Below, in pieces: positions 44,691 to 57,427 of a DNA stretch of 64,000 nucleotides. Numbering within the stretch: the first letter of the stretch is position 1; each line of letters begins with the position of its first letter. Made by a program: the position numbers and the translations under genes. The stretch comes from Lunularia cruciata (lineage: Eukaryota; Streptophyta; Marchantiopsida; Lunulariales; Lunulariaceae), in NCBI GenBank assembly GCA_948567375.1, contig OX419763.1, forward strand, positions 1,054,001-1,118,000. The letters are read 5' to 3'. The notes beneath the pieces are model-generated. The model did no database searches. It was not told the origin of the DNA and saw only the letters and a list, made by a program, of their open reading frames with translations.

Positions 44691-46339
44691 AACTACCAAA
44701 CTACTAAACTATACCAACTACCGAACTCTTGGAAGAAATCATCCAACTCAATGGTACCCACTATACCAGAGTAGTTTTTGGGCCTTTGGATGCACCATAA
44801 ATCTTCTTCTATATCCCACAACAATGATGTGTGCACATAATGCAACCTCTCAATTGGTCCAGCTCTTGTATCAAACTCAAAACTATAATCAATCTCTTCT
44901 CTCATTGGGACTTTGAGATACTAGCTAATATCATATACCACTTTGTGTGAAACTACTACACATTGCAGCAAAATACCCTTTAAAATCTCTTGAGATCTCC
45001 GTCATTAAAATGCACTTGAAATACTATAACCACATTCACCCAATGCCACCACCAAATGGTTATTTAATCCAAACAGGAACCCGGTTTTTCCCTATATCCT
45101 TGGGTGAATTTGGGACATGGGTGGTAGAAAAAAGTAAAGTTCTGGCATGTTTGAAAGTGGGAAAAGTCCAAGGTCCCGACTTACATTAAAATAGGGAAAG
45201 CCTTCTTTCATCCGAGTATCTTTTTGTGAGGTTCAGTTTTTCTTGCCAATATAGTTCCAACTACCCATTTAAAACTTCATGGCTACTTCTTTTGGATTAG
45301 GATAAATCAATCATTTTCCTTAATTATTTCTGTATTAGTTCCTTTTCAAGGAAGAGCTTAGATTCTCCTTGTGATTCCATGATACTCTTTTAAGTAATGG
45401 AATGATTATACAAATTTTGATTTCGACACTAAAAAGTTTCCACGAAAATTGCAGTTTAGAACTTTCTGACTCAACTCGTACTCTTTAAACTTGAATAATA
45501 TCGTCGTAAACATTTACTTTTACCAGGTGGTAATCGCATGCAAGTCCAAATTTCTTAATTTTAAAAGTGGGCTCTCTACGAACCCTCGAGCTTGAGAAGC
45601 TTCGACAAGCTTTTTACTTTGTTAACATCACATAACATAATTTTGGGAAATTGAAGTGGCACTAATCCATTACCAAATAATTTCTCCTGTACTGAAAGTA
45701 TTTAATCTATTCAGTTTCATGACTCCGAATGAGAGTGTACGTGATCCCATCTTTTATACGGACAGGAAAATATGTTCTGATTAGGATCTTTGTTCACCAA
45801 ATTAGAACGTCGTCCTATTTCACAAGTTGATGGCCTTACGTATATTTTCCCTTCAAACCCACAATGTCGGAAATACATTTATTTGTACTTCCAGCATGCC
45901 ACGAATCGCCTTGGTGGATACATGGCACCCACGCGCAACTACGGCTTGAAGGAAGCCATCTTGAAGGTTAACGGTTAAAAGGTCATACAACACGCACCTT
46001 CCTTTCAGTACAAAATGACATCGTAAATTGCGCCGCCGTTTCTTGTAGAGAGCAGCTAATAGCTCTCTATAAACAGTATTGGTTTTCTATGTAGTAGATT
46101 AGTAAGACTCTCGTCAGCTCTACATTGCCGACTCTCATGGACTCTCGATGGCTTCAAGGAATTAACTTGGACAGCAATCTTCAAAATCTGTGACTAGACT
46201 AGAGAGTTCCTTGAGGGTGGACTTGCACCCCGCTTTCTTTAAAGTTATTTGATTTCTCCGTGAGATAGCACTTGACATTCTGCCGCCAGGCCAGTTTGCT
46301 ACGTATAGTTACCGTCCATATCTCGAGACAAAGGAAACA

Positions 46340-46561
46340 ATGGTGGATACCTGGTTTAACGAGCTTGAAGAGGCCATACGCCTTGGGAATGACATTCAAA
46401 CATTTGTGCAAGTGCAACACAGTCTGCTGAAGTCCGGTCACGCCACCAACACAGCAAATACTTCAACTGCTCTTACGCAAGCGATGAAAGTGTGGACGAC
46501 ATTGAACATACTCGATCCTCTTCAACTGTATCCAACATCCCAAGCGCGAGTACCCGTGTAA
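46340..46561 (+). CDS. Unrecognised short ORF, possible exon
   Basis: This 73-codon frame (begins MVDTWFNELEEAIRLGNDIQ) lies in CG-containing sequence with balanced codon use. An upstream TATA-like CTATAAAC lies near 46069-46076. I recognise no family. It may be a real exon or chance; the prediction is weak. Confidence 0.2.
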   Translation: MVDTWFNELEEAIRLGNDIQTFVQVQHSLLKSGHATNTANTSTALTQAMKVWTTLNILDPLQLYPTSQARVPV

Positions 46562-47680
46562 GCTGTCACACCGTTCGGTCGGGTTAGCATTGTAGCATCA
46601 GTTTAGACGACTTTTTATGCATGGGTAGAGGTTTCCAACAAAAGCACTCGCAAGAGCTCGACTGAGCTTGTTCATGCACGTTACGTAGCAAATCATCGCT
46701 CATAGTTATGCGAGCGTTTTTTTTGTCATCATGCTCGAATTCGCGCTATGCAGTAGATTGCGTTCTAATAAAAAGATTTGATAAAACTTATACAGGAACG
46801 ATGATCAGTGGGAATACAAAAAAGAACTTGTGCTGGAGGCGCGGGAGTGGATGAAACGGGTAATCGAAGAACTAATCAGACTATGTAATGCTGGTGAGTA
46901 ATGCCATAGGTAATAATACGTGATATTAGTGCAAGAGGTATTTCATCCTCCCTTGTTAAAATAGTAGAAGCTCGGGCCATACATGTGTTTCTATCTTTTG
47001 AAAACATGGACACGGTTTCATATGGTTAACAGTCTTCAACTTTCCGCTGTGCTTAGTTTATGTTTTCCACATTTGGCCCTACACTTTTGCAGCAAGCAAC
47101 TGTAACCTATCGTCAATAAAAAAATGTTCAATCGATGTTGAACTCTCGTTGGTGCGAGCCCTTGGCTCACTGTGTTATGAAGTTGCTCCCGTGTCGCTAA
47201 ATATTCTTCTCTCAAGCTAACCATTAGGTATATGTGACTTGATATTGATATTTGTAATCGTTCATTTTCTTTGTGATCATGAGGAGGCTCACGTCTCGGA
47301 GTAGCAATTGAACCATTCATCAACACGCCCCTGAAGGTGTTGAAGTTTCTCAGCAGATACCGAACTAACAGATGGTTCATTGACTGTCAAGGAAACGGTT
47401 AAAGCCTGGACTATTCTTGACTGATGCGATGCATTTTGACAGAATTCACTGATGAACCGAAAATATAAGTGTCTCGGTGGTTGAACATGCTTTAAGCTAG
47501 TAGTTGCAAATTGTGTCCAGCAGGTCAAGAATCACGTGAAGTATCTATTTGGTGGCCCGTATGAGTTCATCATGCATATGCATGTTGATGACTGTTTTAA
47601 CAACTTCTCAGAACTCAAGTGATGCTAACGATCCAATTGCCCATACCGACATTTGTTCTTAATCTCCCAGACTGTCATTC

Positions 47681-48055
47681 TTATTGTCTATTTTCACAAT
47701 CTACTGTATTGAACTTAATCATTAGAAGAATAGAGAGCTCGATCATATGCACGTGATTACGGCCGTCATTCTTTCTCCAATAATAATTCCTAGCAGTCCT
47801 CACCTTTTCCTTGGGCATAAATTCATAGAAAGATGAGGGCATTAAACCAACTGTTCTATTCGTGTTGGAAGCATTCAGTTTCTTCATTCTTGGTCCAGAT
47901 GTGCGATCTTGCTTACGCTTGTATACTGTGCGCAAGGATGGACTGTGGCCACAACACGAAATTATGTCTTTGAGGTTGAGATAAGTCCAACCGACAACTG
48001 GCCAAATTCCGAAGTATCTACTACCGTAAGATGAACCAAAGCACTTAATCTTCAA
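47681..48055 (-). CDS. Unrecognised ORF (124 codons), possible exon
   Basis: This is the longest frame in the low-copy region, with mixed composition (includes FYEFMPKEKVRTARNYYWRK). No family is recognised and no clear splice structure could be verified. Another reverse frame at 47289-47528 (ends AEKLQHLQGRVDEWFNCYSE) could belong to the same hypothetical transcript. Low confidence. Confidence 0.2.
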   Translation of the reverse strand: MKIKCFGSSYGSRYFGIWPVVGWTYLNLKDIISCCGHSPSLRTVYKRKQDRTSGPRMKKLNASNTNRTVGLMPSSFYEFMPKEKVRTARNYYWRKNDGRNHVHMIELSILLMIKFNTVDCENRQ

Positions 48056-49158
48056 GGTAGGGATAAGCTCTATTGTACAGATATGCTACAGCTTATCTGT
48101 ATAGAAAGTGTTAGTGGAGGTGCGATGAAGAAAGTGCTAGACTAAGGGATATCGCACTAAGGGACGTTAAGCAGCGAAGGTATAAAGAAAGTTCTTATAA
48201 TAGACAGCCACTAAGCAGGGCGAGGTACAGCAACCAGGCCCTGCCACTTAACTAAAACTAAAATTTTCGCTTGGAATACAGAGACAATTTCCAGGTTGGC
48301 ACACTCCAAACATAAATCTCCTGACCACTTAACTTGAGCTCCCGAGTAATAAAATCTTGGAAACACAACTTCCAGGATCAGACATAGTAACTCAAACACA
48401 TAGATGTGACGCGGATGGAGGACATAAGTTTGGTTTTATACGAAACGATAGGATGAGTTCATCCTAAACTTAACTCCCGTACCCAAGTCAACTCTAAAAT
48501 GAACAAAGCTGACTATTTATCCAGGAGTAGGAAGAGGAAATTACCGTTCCCAAGTTCACGGAAAAGTAAGCAAAGTTATCTATTTAGACATGGGTTGGAA
48601 AAACAGTTGTAACTTATCTGCGGCCTCATCTTCTCCGTGCGCTGCTCGTGAGCTAGACACCTCATCATATTGGGTGTCGAGCTCGGTTTGCCTCTATTTC
48701 GGCCTCTGCCAGAGAAACTTGATCCATTGATTTTGGAGATGCCAATTTCAGGGTGCACTCGGGAAGTCTTGACAAAAAAGAAAAAAACAATTCAATTTAC
48801 CTTAATACGTAACTGATTAGCCTTTGGTCCACATTCGGAGCAAAGATCCATGTGCAGACTATCTTCTCTAACTGCCAAACTTGTCCAAAGCCATACCCAT
48901 TTGTTTACGGAATCCAATTTGTATCACTATCTCGAAATTTTTTTCAACTGCTGGAGTAGTGATATCATCATCCAGCAGATAATGGAGAGTAACAAAAGCA
49001 ACGACGAACATCAATCATATATCTGATTTCAACTTTCTAAAATCTGAACCGTTACATATTGGAGTAAAAGTTTGGATGCGAGATCAAAGACATTCGATAT
49101 TGTATCAAATCTTTTACGACTCATCGAGGAACCAAATTAACGTTGATGAACTTTATTT

Positions 49159-49368
49159 TTACATCATCACCGATTTCTCCACAATGATTTCACTCCCGAA
49201 CGGAAAATAAATTGACATGATGTTATGCTTGGATTCAGTAATTCTTATATGCAATCCCTCGGAGTACTGCTCTGGAGATTGTCTAAGAAGTACAGCTGCA
49301 ATCTGTCCGCTGGTATTGTCTGATGGAGTTCGTGTTCCTTTCCAATTATAGCCGGTGGGTTTCCCCAT
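49159..49368 (-). CDS. Unrecognised ORF, possible terminal exon
   Basis: A 69-codon reverse frame (MGKPTGYNWKGTRTPSDNTS...) is open for about 25 further codons upstream of its Met and ends in a stop at 49159. The composition looks protein-like, but I do not recognise it. Confidence 0.2.
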   Translation of the reverse strand: MGKPTGYNWKGTRTPSDNTSGQIAAVLLRQSPEQYSEGLHIRITESKHNIMSIYFPFGSEIIVEKSVMM

Positions 49369-49639
49369 GGGATCAGCAGCAATGGTGTGGGATGGAGGAC
49401 TCGTCTTCTCAGTAATAACTTCTCACTTACGGTGTGATTTGTTTCGCTGGTTCAAGGGATAACAATGTCTTCATGGAGAGTCCCATCAAGATGAAAGCAA
49501 TCCTTGTTGAACCTGGACGGCAACCTATTTGCAACAAGGGTGAATGGATGAAGAGTGAGGAAGTATTACGACTAACCCAAATGAGGATGTCATTGGAATC
49601 AAGGGGATGCTCTCATTTGAGGAATGAGGCATGTGTTTT

Positions 49640-51650
49640 AAAAATTTAACACACTTGGAAATTTTATTTATTTTTGGACATCTTTATTTTTGTTTGTACT
49701 CCCCAAAGGCAAGGCTTTTTGCCTTAAGAAGGGAAATCATTCTTCCCAAAAGCAAGATAGATGATTGGAAGGAAGAAGTCCGGAGGGAAGGCACGGGTAA
49801 AAGAACCCTTCAGAAAGAGATCAGATAAAGGTTCAATTGATCAAGAGAAGAAGGGTGCATATGTTGAACTAAGTATTATCTCACTTACATGTGTGGAAGT
49901 TTGAACACCCTTGGGAAGCATGACTCAAGGAAGTACATTGTACAGGGGAGATATTGACCTTGGGGAATTTGGTGGCAATACAAAAATAGTTTGTCTTTGA
50001 TCAAGAAGGCCTAGAAAGGATAGATAAGGATGGGTCACCTACCCATATGTTTTGAAGGAGAGGCAGAAGGGTATACTTGAGCACCAGATCTCATGTGAGC
50101 TTAGAGTTGCTTTTTCATTTTACAAGTCACCCAATGTAAAGAAGTGCGTATTAGGTTTTTAAGAGCAAGAAGACTGTAATCGAGAAATCCAAAGTCAAGA
50201 GTTAAACCTTCAGTAGAGCTGACAGCAAATCCATTCTTGTATAATCAGTCACCATGGTTTACACATAGGCAGTAGGGAGAGAACAAGCATGACCCAAACT
50301 TTTGAACTTGAAAATAACTAAGATAGAGCAATGGCAAATGTATGCAAGAAAGGAGTACTTGATGAAAAACTGCATGTCCCTTTTGCTATGGAATTGGACT
50401 TACACTTCTATGTCAATGGGGGAGGAGATACAATTGGAGAAGTTCCAAAGGATAAAACACCCCAAGAGGTAACCTTTGGACATATTATCATTTATGCCAA
50501 GTGTTAGTAGATGATGCAAGAGTATATGGAGAAATCAGGTTAGATACATTCTTTCTTGAGGCCAAGAAGTTGGTCCATACCATGGAACACTTGTTCAAGG
50601 TTAGTAGGATGCCAAGAATGGGTGGAATGTGAATACATATCAAGATCCAACCCAAAGGGAGGTCATCTTAATTATCCTCAAATTGTCCCAACCTTATAGG
50701 ACTACCTATGTGACAATTAGCCAAGTATTGTTCTTTCAAAGGGTGTTTCTGAGTGGAGTGATAGATGGGCCTTCATTACATGTACAATAGATGTTTCACT
50801 CCCTACAGCATGGGACCTTGCTACTTGATGTCCTTTGTCATTCATTTCTACATAGGCATTGGTATATTATATGAGGATGAGAAGTCCCTATTTCCTTTGC
50901 ATCAACTTAGCCAAGACTACTTCCTAATCCAACCAAGAGGACTGAAAGCTTTATGGAAGGTAAGAAAAAAAGAGGCCAAGTACAAGCAGAAAGAGCAAGA
51001 ATGCTTGGCAAAGGAAGCAAAAGGAAGAGCAAGTTATCTTGTGCAATGGGAAAGTGAGCTTCAAGGAGAGGAAAGAGATGATTCTCTAAAGGTAGTGACA
51101 TATCAAATGAAGAAGATGGTGCCATGGAGTGAAAGAAAATAACCCATCTGTGGGTAGTCCCAAATTAGAAGTGTAATTAAGAACCAAGAGTACCATGCTA
51201 GGTTATATTAGGATTTTCTGGAAAACATATAACGGAGGGGATAGAAGTAGCATGAAAGTCAGAAGGCGCCTCATGTAAGCAAAGCAATTAGGGCCAGAGT
51301 TAAAATAAATCTAGGGTTCACTTAAATACTTAAGATAGATAGAACTTCATAGGCAAGAGAGGAGAGGGGAGTTATTTTTTGGTTGTGAAGGTCTAGGATG
51401 TTGGCCTCTCCCAATGCACACATAGTAGTAAGGGACTACAAGAATTCTACAAGAGCAGACATCAAACATACATTGTATTGGGAATGGTAGTAAAGAAGAC
51501 TCAAGCCATTGAAAAGCAATAAAAGGGGAATTCCATATCATTACTGTATTTATTTGGATGATTGAATGTATGGCAGTGTTAAAGTCAATGTAATTTGTTC
51601 ATGAGCAATACTCCTTGTCCGTCATTGCACTGTGGTTCCACTTAATAGGG
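49640..51650 (+). mobile_element. Possible ancient relative of the family A LTR
   Basis: The boundaries are uncertain. The stretch contains a diverged version of the LTR-encoded protein at ~50590-51142, then non-coding sequence with a TTAAATACTTAAG motif near 51320, the same order as in family A LTRs. A gag-like region follows from ~51700. I could not identify unambiguous LTR tips or a PBS. Confidence 0.35.
50590..51142 (+). pseudogene. Diverged homologue of the LTR-encoded protein
   Basis: Reading across one frame change, the sequence gives AKNGWNVNTYQDPTQREVI, then PYRTTYVTISQVLFFQRVF. It continues in the frame 50765-51142 with YLMSFVIHFYIGIGILYEDE and a Lys/Glu-rich helix-forming tail (EAKYKQKEQECLAKEAKG). 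These align in order with KNGYKVESYKDP, PERTTYVMKHQAVFFHKLF, YIVPFAAHFYLRLNLL and the charged segment of the 13841 copy. A possible WNW block lies upstream near 50390. Many stops are present. It is much more diverged than any other copy here. Confidence 0.55.
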
Positions 51651-53734
51651 AAGACATTAAGTTCTTCCCCTTATCAACTGGCTATTTGAAGGATGAGTGA
51701 GACATTATAGAGAGTCAAAAGGTTCATGGGGATGATAGACCCTTGAACTTCTCCAAGGTAAGTGTCTATTGGGATTTCTTGTTCCCTAGTTGCAAAACAC
51801 CCAATTATAGGAATCCGGACTACCAATCCACCCCAAGCCACATCAAAGGCCGGCCACCCACGGGGCTATGTAAGCCACCTTCCTTACATCCCATAGGCCA
51901 CTGTCCCTCCACTATAGGACTGGTTTGCTAGCATGACATGTCTGGTGCTCATTGCCAATGATTTCATGTGTCCTCTCTACTATGCTCTACAAAGCATTAT
52001 AGCCAGATGTACTCCTTGCCATCCAATGAGAGTACAAGAAATTTGTGTACAAGGGAAGTATTGCCTCATATACCTATAACCAACTATGCAAGCTTGGAGA
52101 AGCATTCCCTCCCATGCATATAAGTTCATTGGATATCAAATAAGGGGGAGCTATACCTCCTACAATGGCCAATACTGTTTTTATAACCCAAGTTTAAACA
52201 ACATTTCCATTGATAGCAAGCACTTCTGCCCAAGGAAATCTTCAGACTTTAAATTTGCATCCTACAATGGTGCATGTTTATTTTATAGTACCAACTACAA
52301 CCTCTACAACTCTTGTATCCCAAGTTACCATTACTTTAGGAGGAGGAAAAATTGCATAGCCCTAGGAATGGTAGTGGTCACATGTCAAGAAGACTTTGAG
52401 TCATTCTTGTGCATGTTTAAGAATGTTTGTATAGCCCAAAATATCATAGATGATGTAGACATGGTATGGCAAATAGGCCAATGTTTCATTGGTCTTGCCC
52501 AACACTATTTAGTGGTCTAATCACAACCACAAAAAATATATCTATGTGACAATACAAGCAAAAGAACAACAAGAGTACATCCCTTGAAGACAACAAGAAC
52601 AACTTTGAGACAAAATAAATTAGCTCCAAAAAGGGCATAACAAAACCATCCAAGCATTTATCCAACGATTAAATACATATCATTGATTACACAACCTACA
52701 CCACATCCTACTATGGCTCTCAATTGGTTTAAGGATGTCCCACTAGAGGACATTCAAAAATTTTTAACCTACAACAAGGTAAAGACTCTAGCAAAGGCAC
52801 TTGAGAAAGGCACTATTGGGCTCAAACTAATGAATAGGATATGGCCTTCCCAAACCTATGTTCTATCATACCAAGATTTAAGTGAAGTAATATACATAGC
52901 CCTTATGTTGCTTTACAAAGATTCCTAAAGTGGCCTACTTATATGGGAGAGCACACGCAGTTGCACCAAGCTTGTACATGACATTCCATACATATTCTCA
53001 ATGACCTATACTAGCACCAAACCCTACTATGGCTCTCAACTAGCTTAACAATGCCCTACCAAAGGACATTCAAAAATTTCTAACCTACAACAAGGCAATA
53101 ACTCTAGCATAGGCATTTGAAGAAGCCCATTGTTGAGCTCAAGCTAATGAGCGGTATATGTCCTTATTTGACCCATGTTCTATCATACAAGGATCTAAGG
53201 GAAGTGAGATGCATAGCCCTTATGTTGCTTCACAAGGATTCCCACAAGCAACTTACTTTTATGGGGAGTGCCCGTATTTGCACCATCCTTGTACACAACA
53301 TCCCAAGCAGTACCCATACAATCACATGCCCGCAATTCTTCCTGTAATATCCTTGGCACCACCCCTATTACTAACATGATTCTCAAAACACCACTAAAAT
53401 AGAAGTTATACTAGTAAAATAGTAATGCTTCATATATGACAACAATTACAAGAGAGGAATCCAATTAATATTGCTGCCAAAGGAGAAATCTCCTACACAC
53501 ATTGTTTGTCAAGAGAGCACACTAACACCTAGTGCGCCACACCATACATTCCAAATTTCTATGTACACTATAGGAGATATGGGCATATTATGGCAAATTG
53601 TAGAACATTGCAAAGGTGCCAAGAATCGCAAGAAGAAAGAACACATGTTGTAGATATTGTCCCATTGCATAACAGCTTCAACCAACATTTACAAGACTTG
53701 ACATTTTGAGGAGGAAGAGGAAATGGATGGAAAT
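51651..53734 (+). pseudogene. Gag-like region of an unidentified element
   Basis: Frames at 52086-52520 (Tyr/Asn/Ser-rich, with a repeated SYNG motif) and 52683-52928 are followed by a zinc-knuckle-like remnant near 53545-53610 (YVHYRRYGHIMANCRTLQRC, i.e. C-x2-C-x4-H-x4-C with some Cys lost). This suggests a decayed Gag or LINE ORF1. A 316-bp segment is duplicated in tandem. The region is cut at 53735 by the reversed family B LTR. Confidence 0.4.
52711..53342 (+). repeat. Tandem duplication, 316-bp period
   Basis: CTATGGCTCT occurs at 52711 and 53027, and the match extends through CATTCAAAAATTT, CTACAACAAGG, GTTCTATCATAC and CATAGCCCTTATGTTGCTT in both units. The units have diverged by substitutions and small indels, so the duplication is old. 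Both encode the same segment ending YIALMLLYKDS / CIALMLLHKDS. Confidence 0.8.
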
Positions 53735-55888
53735 TATGAGCCATCCTGTCTCTCACGCATGATGAACCTCTGATGGCTATTATGGTAGTGCACCATGGAC
53801 TAAGAAGGCAAAGAGCCCCAACTCCATCATACTCCTCCAAGGCTAACACTCCAAGACTCAAGACCTTGCTCACTAGAGAACATAATGAGAGAGAGATAGT
53901 TGATCTGATAGGTGCTATCTCTAGACTCTATGAGAAAGTGGTTGTGAGACTTTCATCTTTGAGCTCTCAAGATGTCCTTAGCACAATGGGTGTGATTCAA
54001 GGCTGCTCTCTATCTCCAACTCTATTTGGAATCTTCATCAATGATCTGGAGAGACTCCTCATGGAAGATGGAGCATCTGGTGTATAGGTTGGCTCTTTGA
54101 TGATACATACACTCCTTTATGCAGATGATGTACTGCTTCTCTCCACCAATCCACAGAGTTTACAGAAGCTGTTGGATTCTCTTCTCTGCTTTTGCAATCA
54201 AACAAAGATGGAGGTGAACCTTGACAAGTCCAAGGTGATTGTGGTGGGTTCTAAAAGTGTCACACCTTTCTTTTTTGACGGACAGCAATTGGAGCAGGTT
54301 TCTTCTTACAAGTACTTGGGCCTTGAGTTTTCTCATGACTATAGTTGGCCTTCTTGTGTGAAGATGAGAATCAAGGGTTTAGAGCTTTGTATTCACTCAT
54401 GAACCGCTCTAGACTTGCTCATCTTACCACATAGGAGTTGAAGAAGGTGTTGTTCAGATCTCTTGTGCAGCTGGTGGTTCTCTATGGTGCTCAGATTTGG
54501 AGTCCAGGAACTAAGAAGACATGGTGGCAAAACATGGAGAAAGTTTAGAAATTGTTTTTGTGTGATGAACTTGGGGTGATGACTCAAACTCCTTATGTAT
54601 TGCTGCTTGCTGAAGCAGGGTTTTTGCCTCTTGAGGCTGAAGCTTTGTTTTTAGCTTTCACATATGCCACTAAGGTGAGGTCCATGGAGCATGAGAGACT
54701 TCCCTACCAAGCGTTTTGTGCCACTCTATCTGTCGGTTGGTATACAGATCTGGTTGCATGGGCCACCAGGTGGAATGTTTGTGAGCGACATTGGAGGTTG
54801 GAGCCTATTGCACTATGAGAAGTGATCAAGGAGCAGTTCTTACTTTGCTTATGGCAGCCACCTGGTACCAAGATGGTGTTCTATCAGCAGTTTGTAAATC
54901 CTATGTTGGTGTATTGTGAGCAAGACTATCTCTTGGCTTAGGTTTCTACTTCACTTAGACATGTTATCGCTCAATATAGAACTAGTTCTCATAGACTAGA
55001 AGTAGAACAAGGACGTTGGCAGCAGATAGAGCACTCCATGCGACTTTGCGAATTGTGTATTATGAGCAAAGTTGAGGATGAGCATCATGTGTTTGTTGAT
55101 TGCCCTTGTTACATGCAGATTAGAGTTAGACATCACATTACTTGTAGTGATTTCTCAACTCTCTTACAGGTTGAAGCTTTAGCATTAGGGAAATACATGA
55201 CCGAGGTTAGTTTACATCGGGCCAATTTGTTACAGATTGGTCAGATGCCCTAGGCCCTTGCCTAGGCTCACATTTCAAGTGTTTTGTATTCTGTTTCCGG
55301 CCTTTTGACTCTTTGGGTCTTTCGGGCTTTATATTTCATTGTTTCATTCATTGTTTGATTCATTCAAATGAAAGGATGATGAGTACCTCCTCACCCCTAA
55401 TTTATATACTTGTGAAATAGTTACACATCAAAGTTACTAATTACTGGAGTAACTCAAGTTACTAGGCTAAAAGTCAAATAAAGTCAAAAGGTTAAAGGAA
55501 TATCTATCCTTATAGGGAATATTCCCCTAAGCATGTGGTCTTATCTTGACCCAACCACTAAGTCAAGGATTCCTTCACATAGGCTATCCTTGGACTATAG
55601 AAGAATCCAAAACAAAAAAGCTTGTGGGCCCAAGAGTTCTTAACTCTTTCCTCAAAGCCAAACACTTCAGAATAATACCAAGTCAATACACTAGAATCCA
55701 AAATAGTGGTGCTTATCTTTTCTACTTTCTCTAAATTAAGAGCTCCTCTATCTTAGCTATGACTAACTTTAGCTAATCATGACTAAGGTAGAACCATCCT
55801 TTATCTTTATAGAAATAATATCTCTCAAGTACTTGTAATACCAAACTAAATATCACAATACCACACACATGCACAAATGGGTGTTATA
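53735..55888 (-). repeat. 3' LTR of reversed gypsy B element, split by a LINE
   Basis: The reversed LTR starts at 55888 (TATAACACCC, one change from TGTAACACCC) and ends at 53735 (GGCTCATA). Its two parts, 55367-55888 and 53735-53901, match 38024-38760. A forward LINE (53902-55366) interrupts it. Confidence 0.85.
53902..55366 (+). mobile_element. 5'-truncated LINE inserted in gypsy B LTR
   Basis: This piece holds the RT core (GVIQGCSLSPTLFGIFINDLE and YADDVLLLS at ~54120), the region MEVNLDKSKV, and the C-terminal CELCIMSKVEDEHHVFVDC zinc-binding segment (55038-55253). The 3' UTR ends with a TTCATTG-like repeat tail instead of poly(A). Stops at 54087, 54419-54435 and 54821 disable it. The family class is APE-type plant LINE by RT motifs and C-terminal zinc motif. 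Confidence 0.88.
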
Positions 55889-57427
55889 TTTACTCCTCAC
55901 TAAGTTTTCACTTTTTTCTCAAAGTGAAGATCTCTCTACCTTTAATGATACATTTTCAACTTATCAAATCTTATCAAAGTGTCTTTCTCCCAACTCCTTG
56001 AGATCATAGATGTAATTGCTCTGCACCTTCTCCACTATGAAAGGTCCAAAGTACTTAGGCAGAAACTTCTTTTGCATTATCTTCTTTTGCACGTCAAATA
56101 GAATAAAATAATATTAATTCAATCACCTTCTTTGAAAGGCTCCACCATCTTCTTTCCTTGCCTCTTGTCATAGCTCAATTTTTTTTCTTTGTGCTTGCTC
56201 CACTCAAACCAAAGCAACTACTCTTGCCTCTTCCAATTTCATGAGTTGATCCTTTGTTGACTTCTCTACAGCGCCTCCTTGTGCTTCTTCCCCCTCCTAT
56301 GAATGCTTTGGAAGGTAAGAAGATCATATGGAATAGGTAAGGTAGACTTAATACGATATACCAATTGAAATGGAGAATATCCTATGGAATTCTTCATGGT
56401 TATCTGCAAAACTACATGAATCCTCTTATCTTGATGATGTTTAGCATCCTCCATTTCCGCATGTTGGCCAACATCATGCACAAGGTCTGATTGGTTCTCT
56501 CTGCCAAGCCATTGGCAGAGAATGACAAGTTTTGCAATAATCAACATAATCCTTGAAAATCACTCTCCAATGGTAACTTGCATCTAGAGTCTTGAAAGCA
56601 ATCACCATTCTTGCAAAGTGTCCTCCGCACACTAAACCTTCATGAAATTCCTTTATGAGTAAGATAGACTCTTCCTTACCCACTACTATTCAAAGTAGAC
56701 CATCTGCTCATTGGTGAAAAGGAATATCCTCCATCATTGTGTAAGGTCTAGATCTTGCTGCAAGGGCCTTCCTCTCCCTAGCATGCATCCTTTTTGGATA
56801 GTCCACAATCTCCTTGTACTCCATTGGAACCTCTTGAGTGATTGAGATTGTCATGAGCTCTTCATTTGGGAAGGAATCATCCATTAGCTCATCTCCATCA
56901 TGATCATAGGCCCCTAGATAACAAATCAACATTTGGATGTTTCTTCCTTGGCCTATCCTCAATGGTGTAGTCATACTCAGACAACAGTACCTTCCACCTT
57001 GCTAATCTCTCTTCCACATTAAGCTTGTTGAAGATGTACTTCAAACCCTTGTGATCCATGACAATGGTGGCTTTTCCTCCAATCAAGTATTGTCTAAACT
57101 TCTTGAGACCAAAGATCAGTGCCAACCATTCTCTCTATATAATAGAGTAGTTCTTTTCTACTGAAACCATCTACCTACTAGCATAAGCTATTGGATGATC
57201 ATGCCCACCTTAGTCTTATTGACTAAGAGTGCATTCTATTGCTAAATTGGAAGCATCAATGTAGAGGATGAAGGTTTACTCCAATCAGGTTTAGCAAGAA
57301 TTGGAGCTACAACAAGGGATTGCTTGAGCTTCTCAAAAGCTTTGACCGCCTCCTTGTCCTCCACAATCACCATATATTCCACACCTTTCTTCATGTAGAT
57401 GGTCAATGCATAAGCCTTGTTGGAAAA
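55889..57427 (-). pseudogene. int: Integrase and RNase H, gypsy family B (reverse copy)
   Basis: Read in reverse, RNase H (AFEKLKQSLVVAPILAKPDW, 57242-57427; then 56904-57125) is followed by integrase: FHEGLVCGGHFARMV (56474-56683), a deletion of most of the catalytic core (CKTCHSLPMAWQRE), and then NGLAERTNQ with the catalytic Glu kept (~56512). The C-terminal region is decayed (55990-56300). The frame continues the RT at 62713-63400 across the solo LTR. Defective because of the core deletion and shifts. Confidence 0.85.

Larger units (their letters stand above)
44693..49630. other. Low-copy region with retained CG dinucleotides
   Basis: No match to any repeat of this window is evident over nearly 5 kb. 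CG dinucleotides are visibly more common than in the surrounding elements (for example 45840-46060, 46340-46700 and 47280-47400), which suggests less methylation decay. Only short frames exist (for example 45790-45978 plus, 46340-46561 plus, 47036-47380, 47681-48055 and 49159-49368 minus). None is recognised. It may hold exons of a host gene or old unrecognised elements. Confidence 0.45.

Noticed and set aside
52086-52520. 144-codon forward ORF as a host gene
   Set aside because: It has Tyr/Asn/Ser-rich low-complexity composition, no recognised domain, and lies in a decayed gag-like context. It is kept only as part of that region.
52711-53342. CRISPR-like or satellite array
   Set aside because: There are only two long diverged units and no short regularly spaced repeats. 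The context is eukaryotic.
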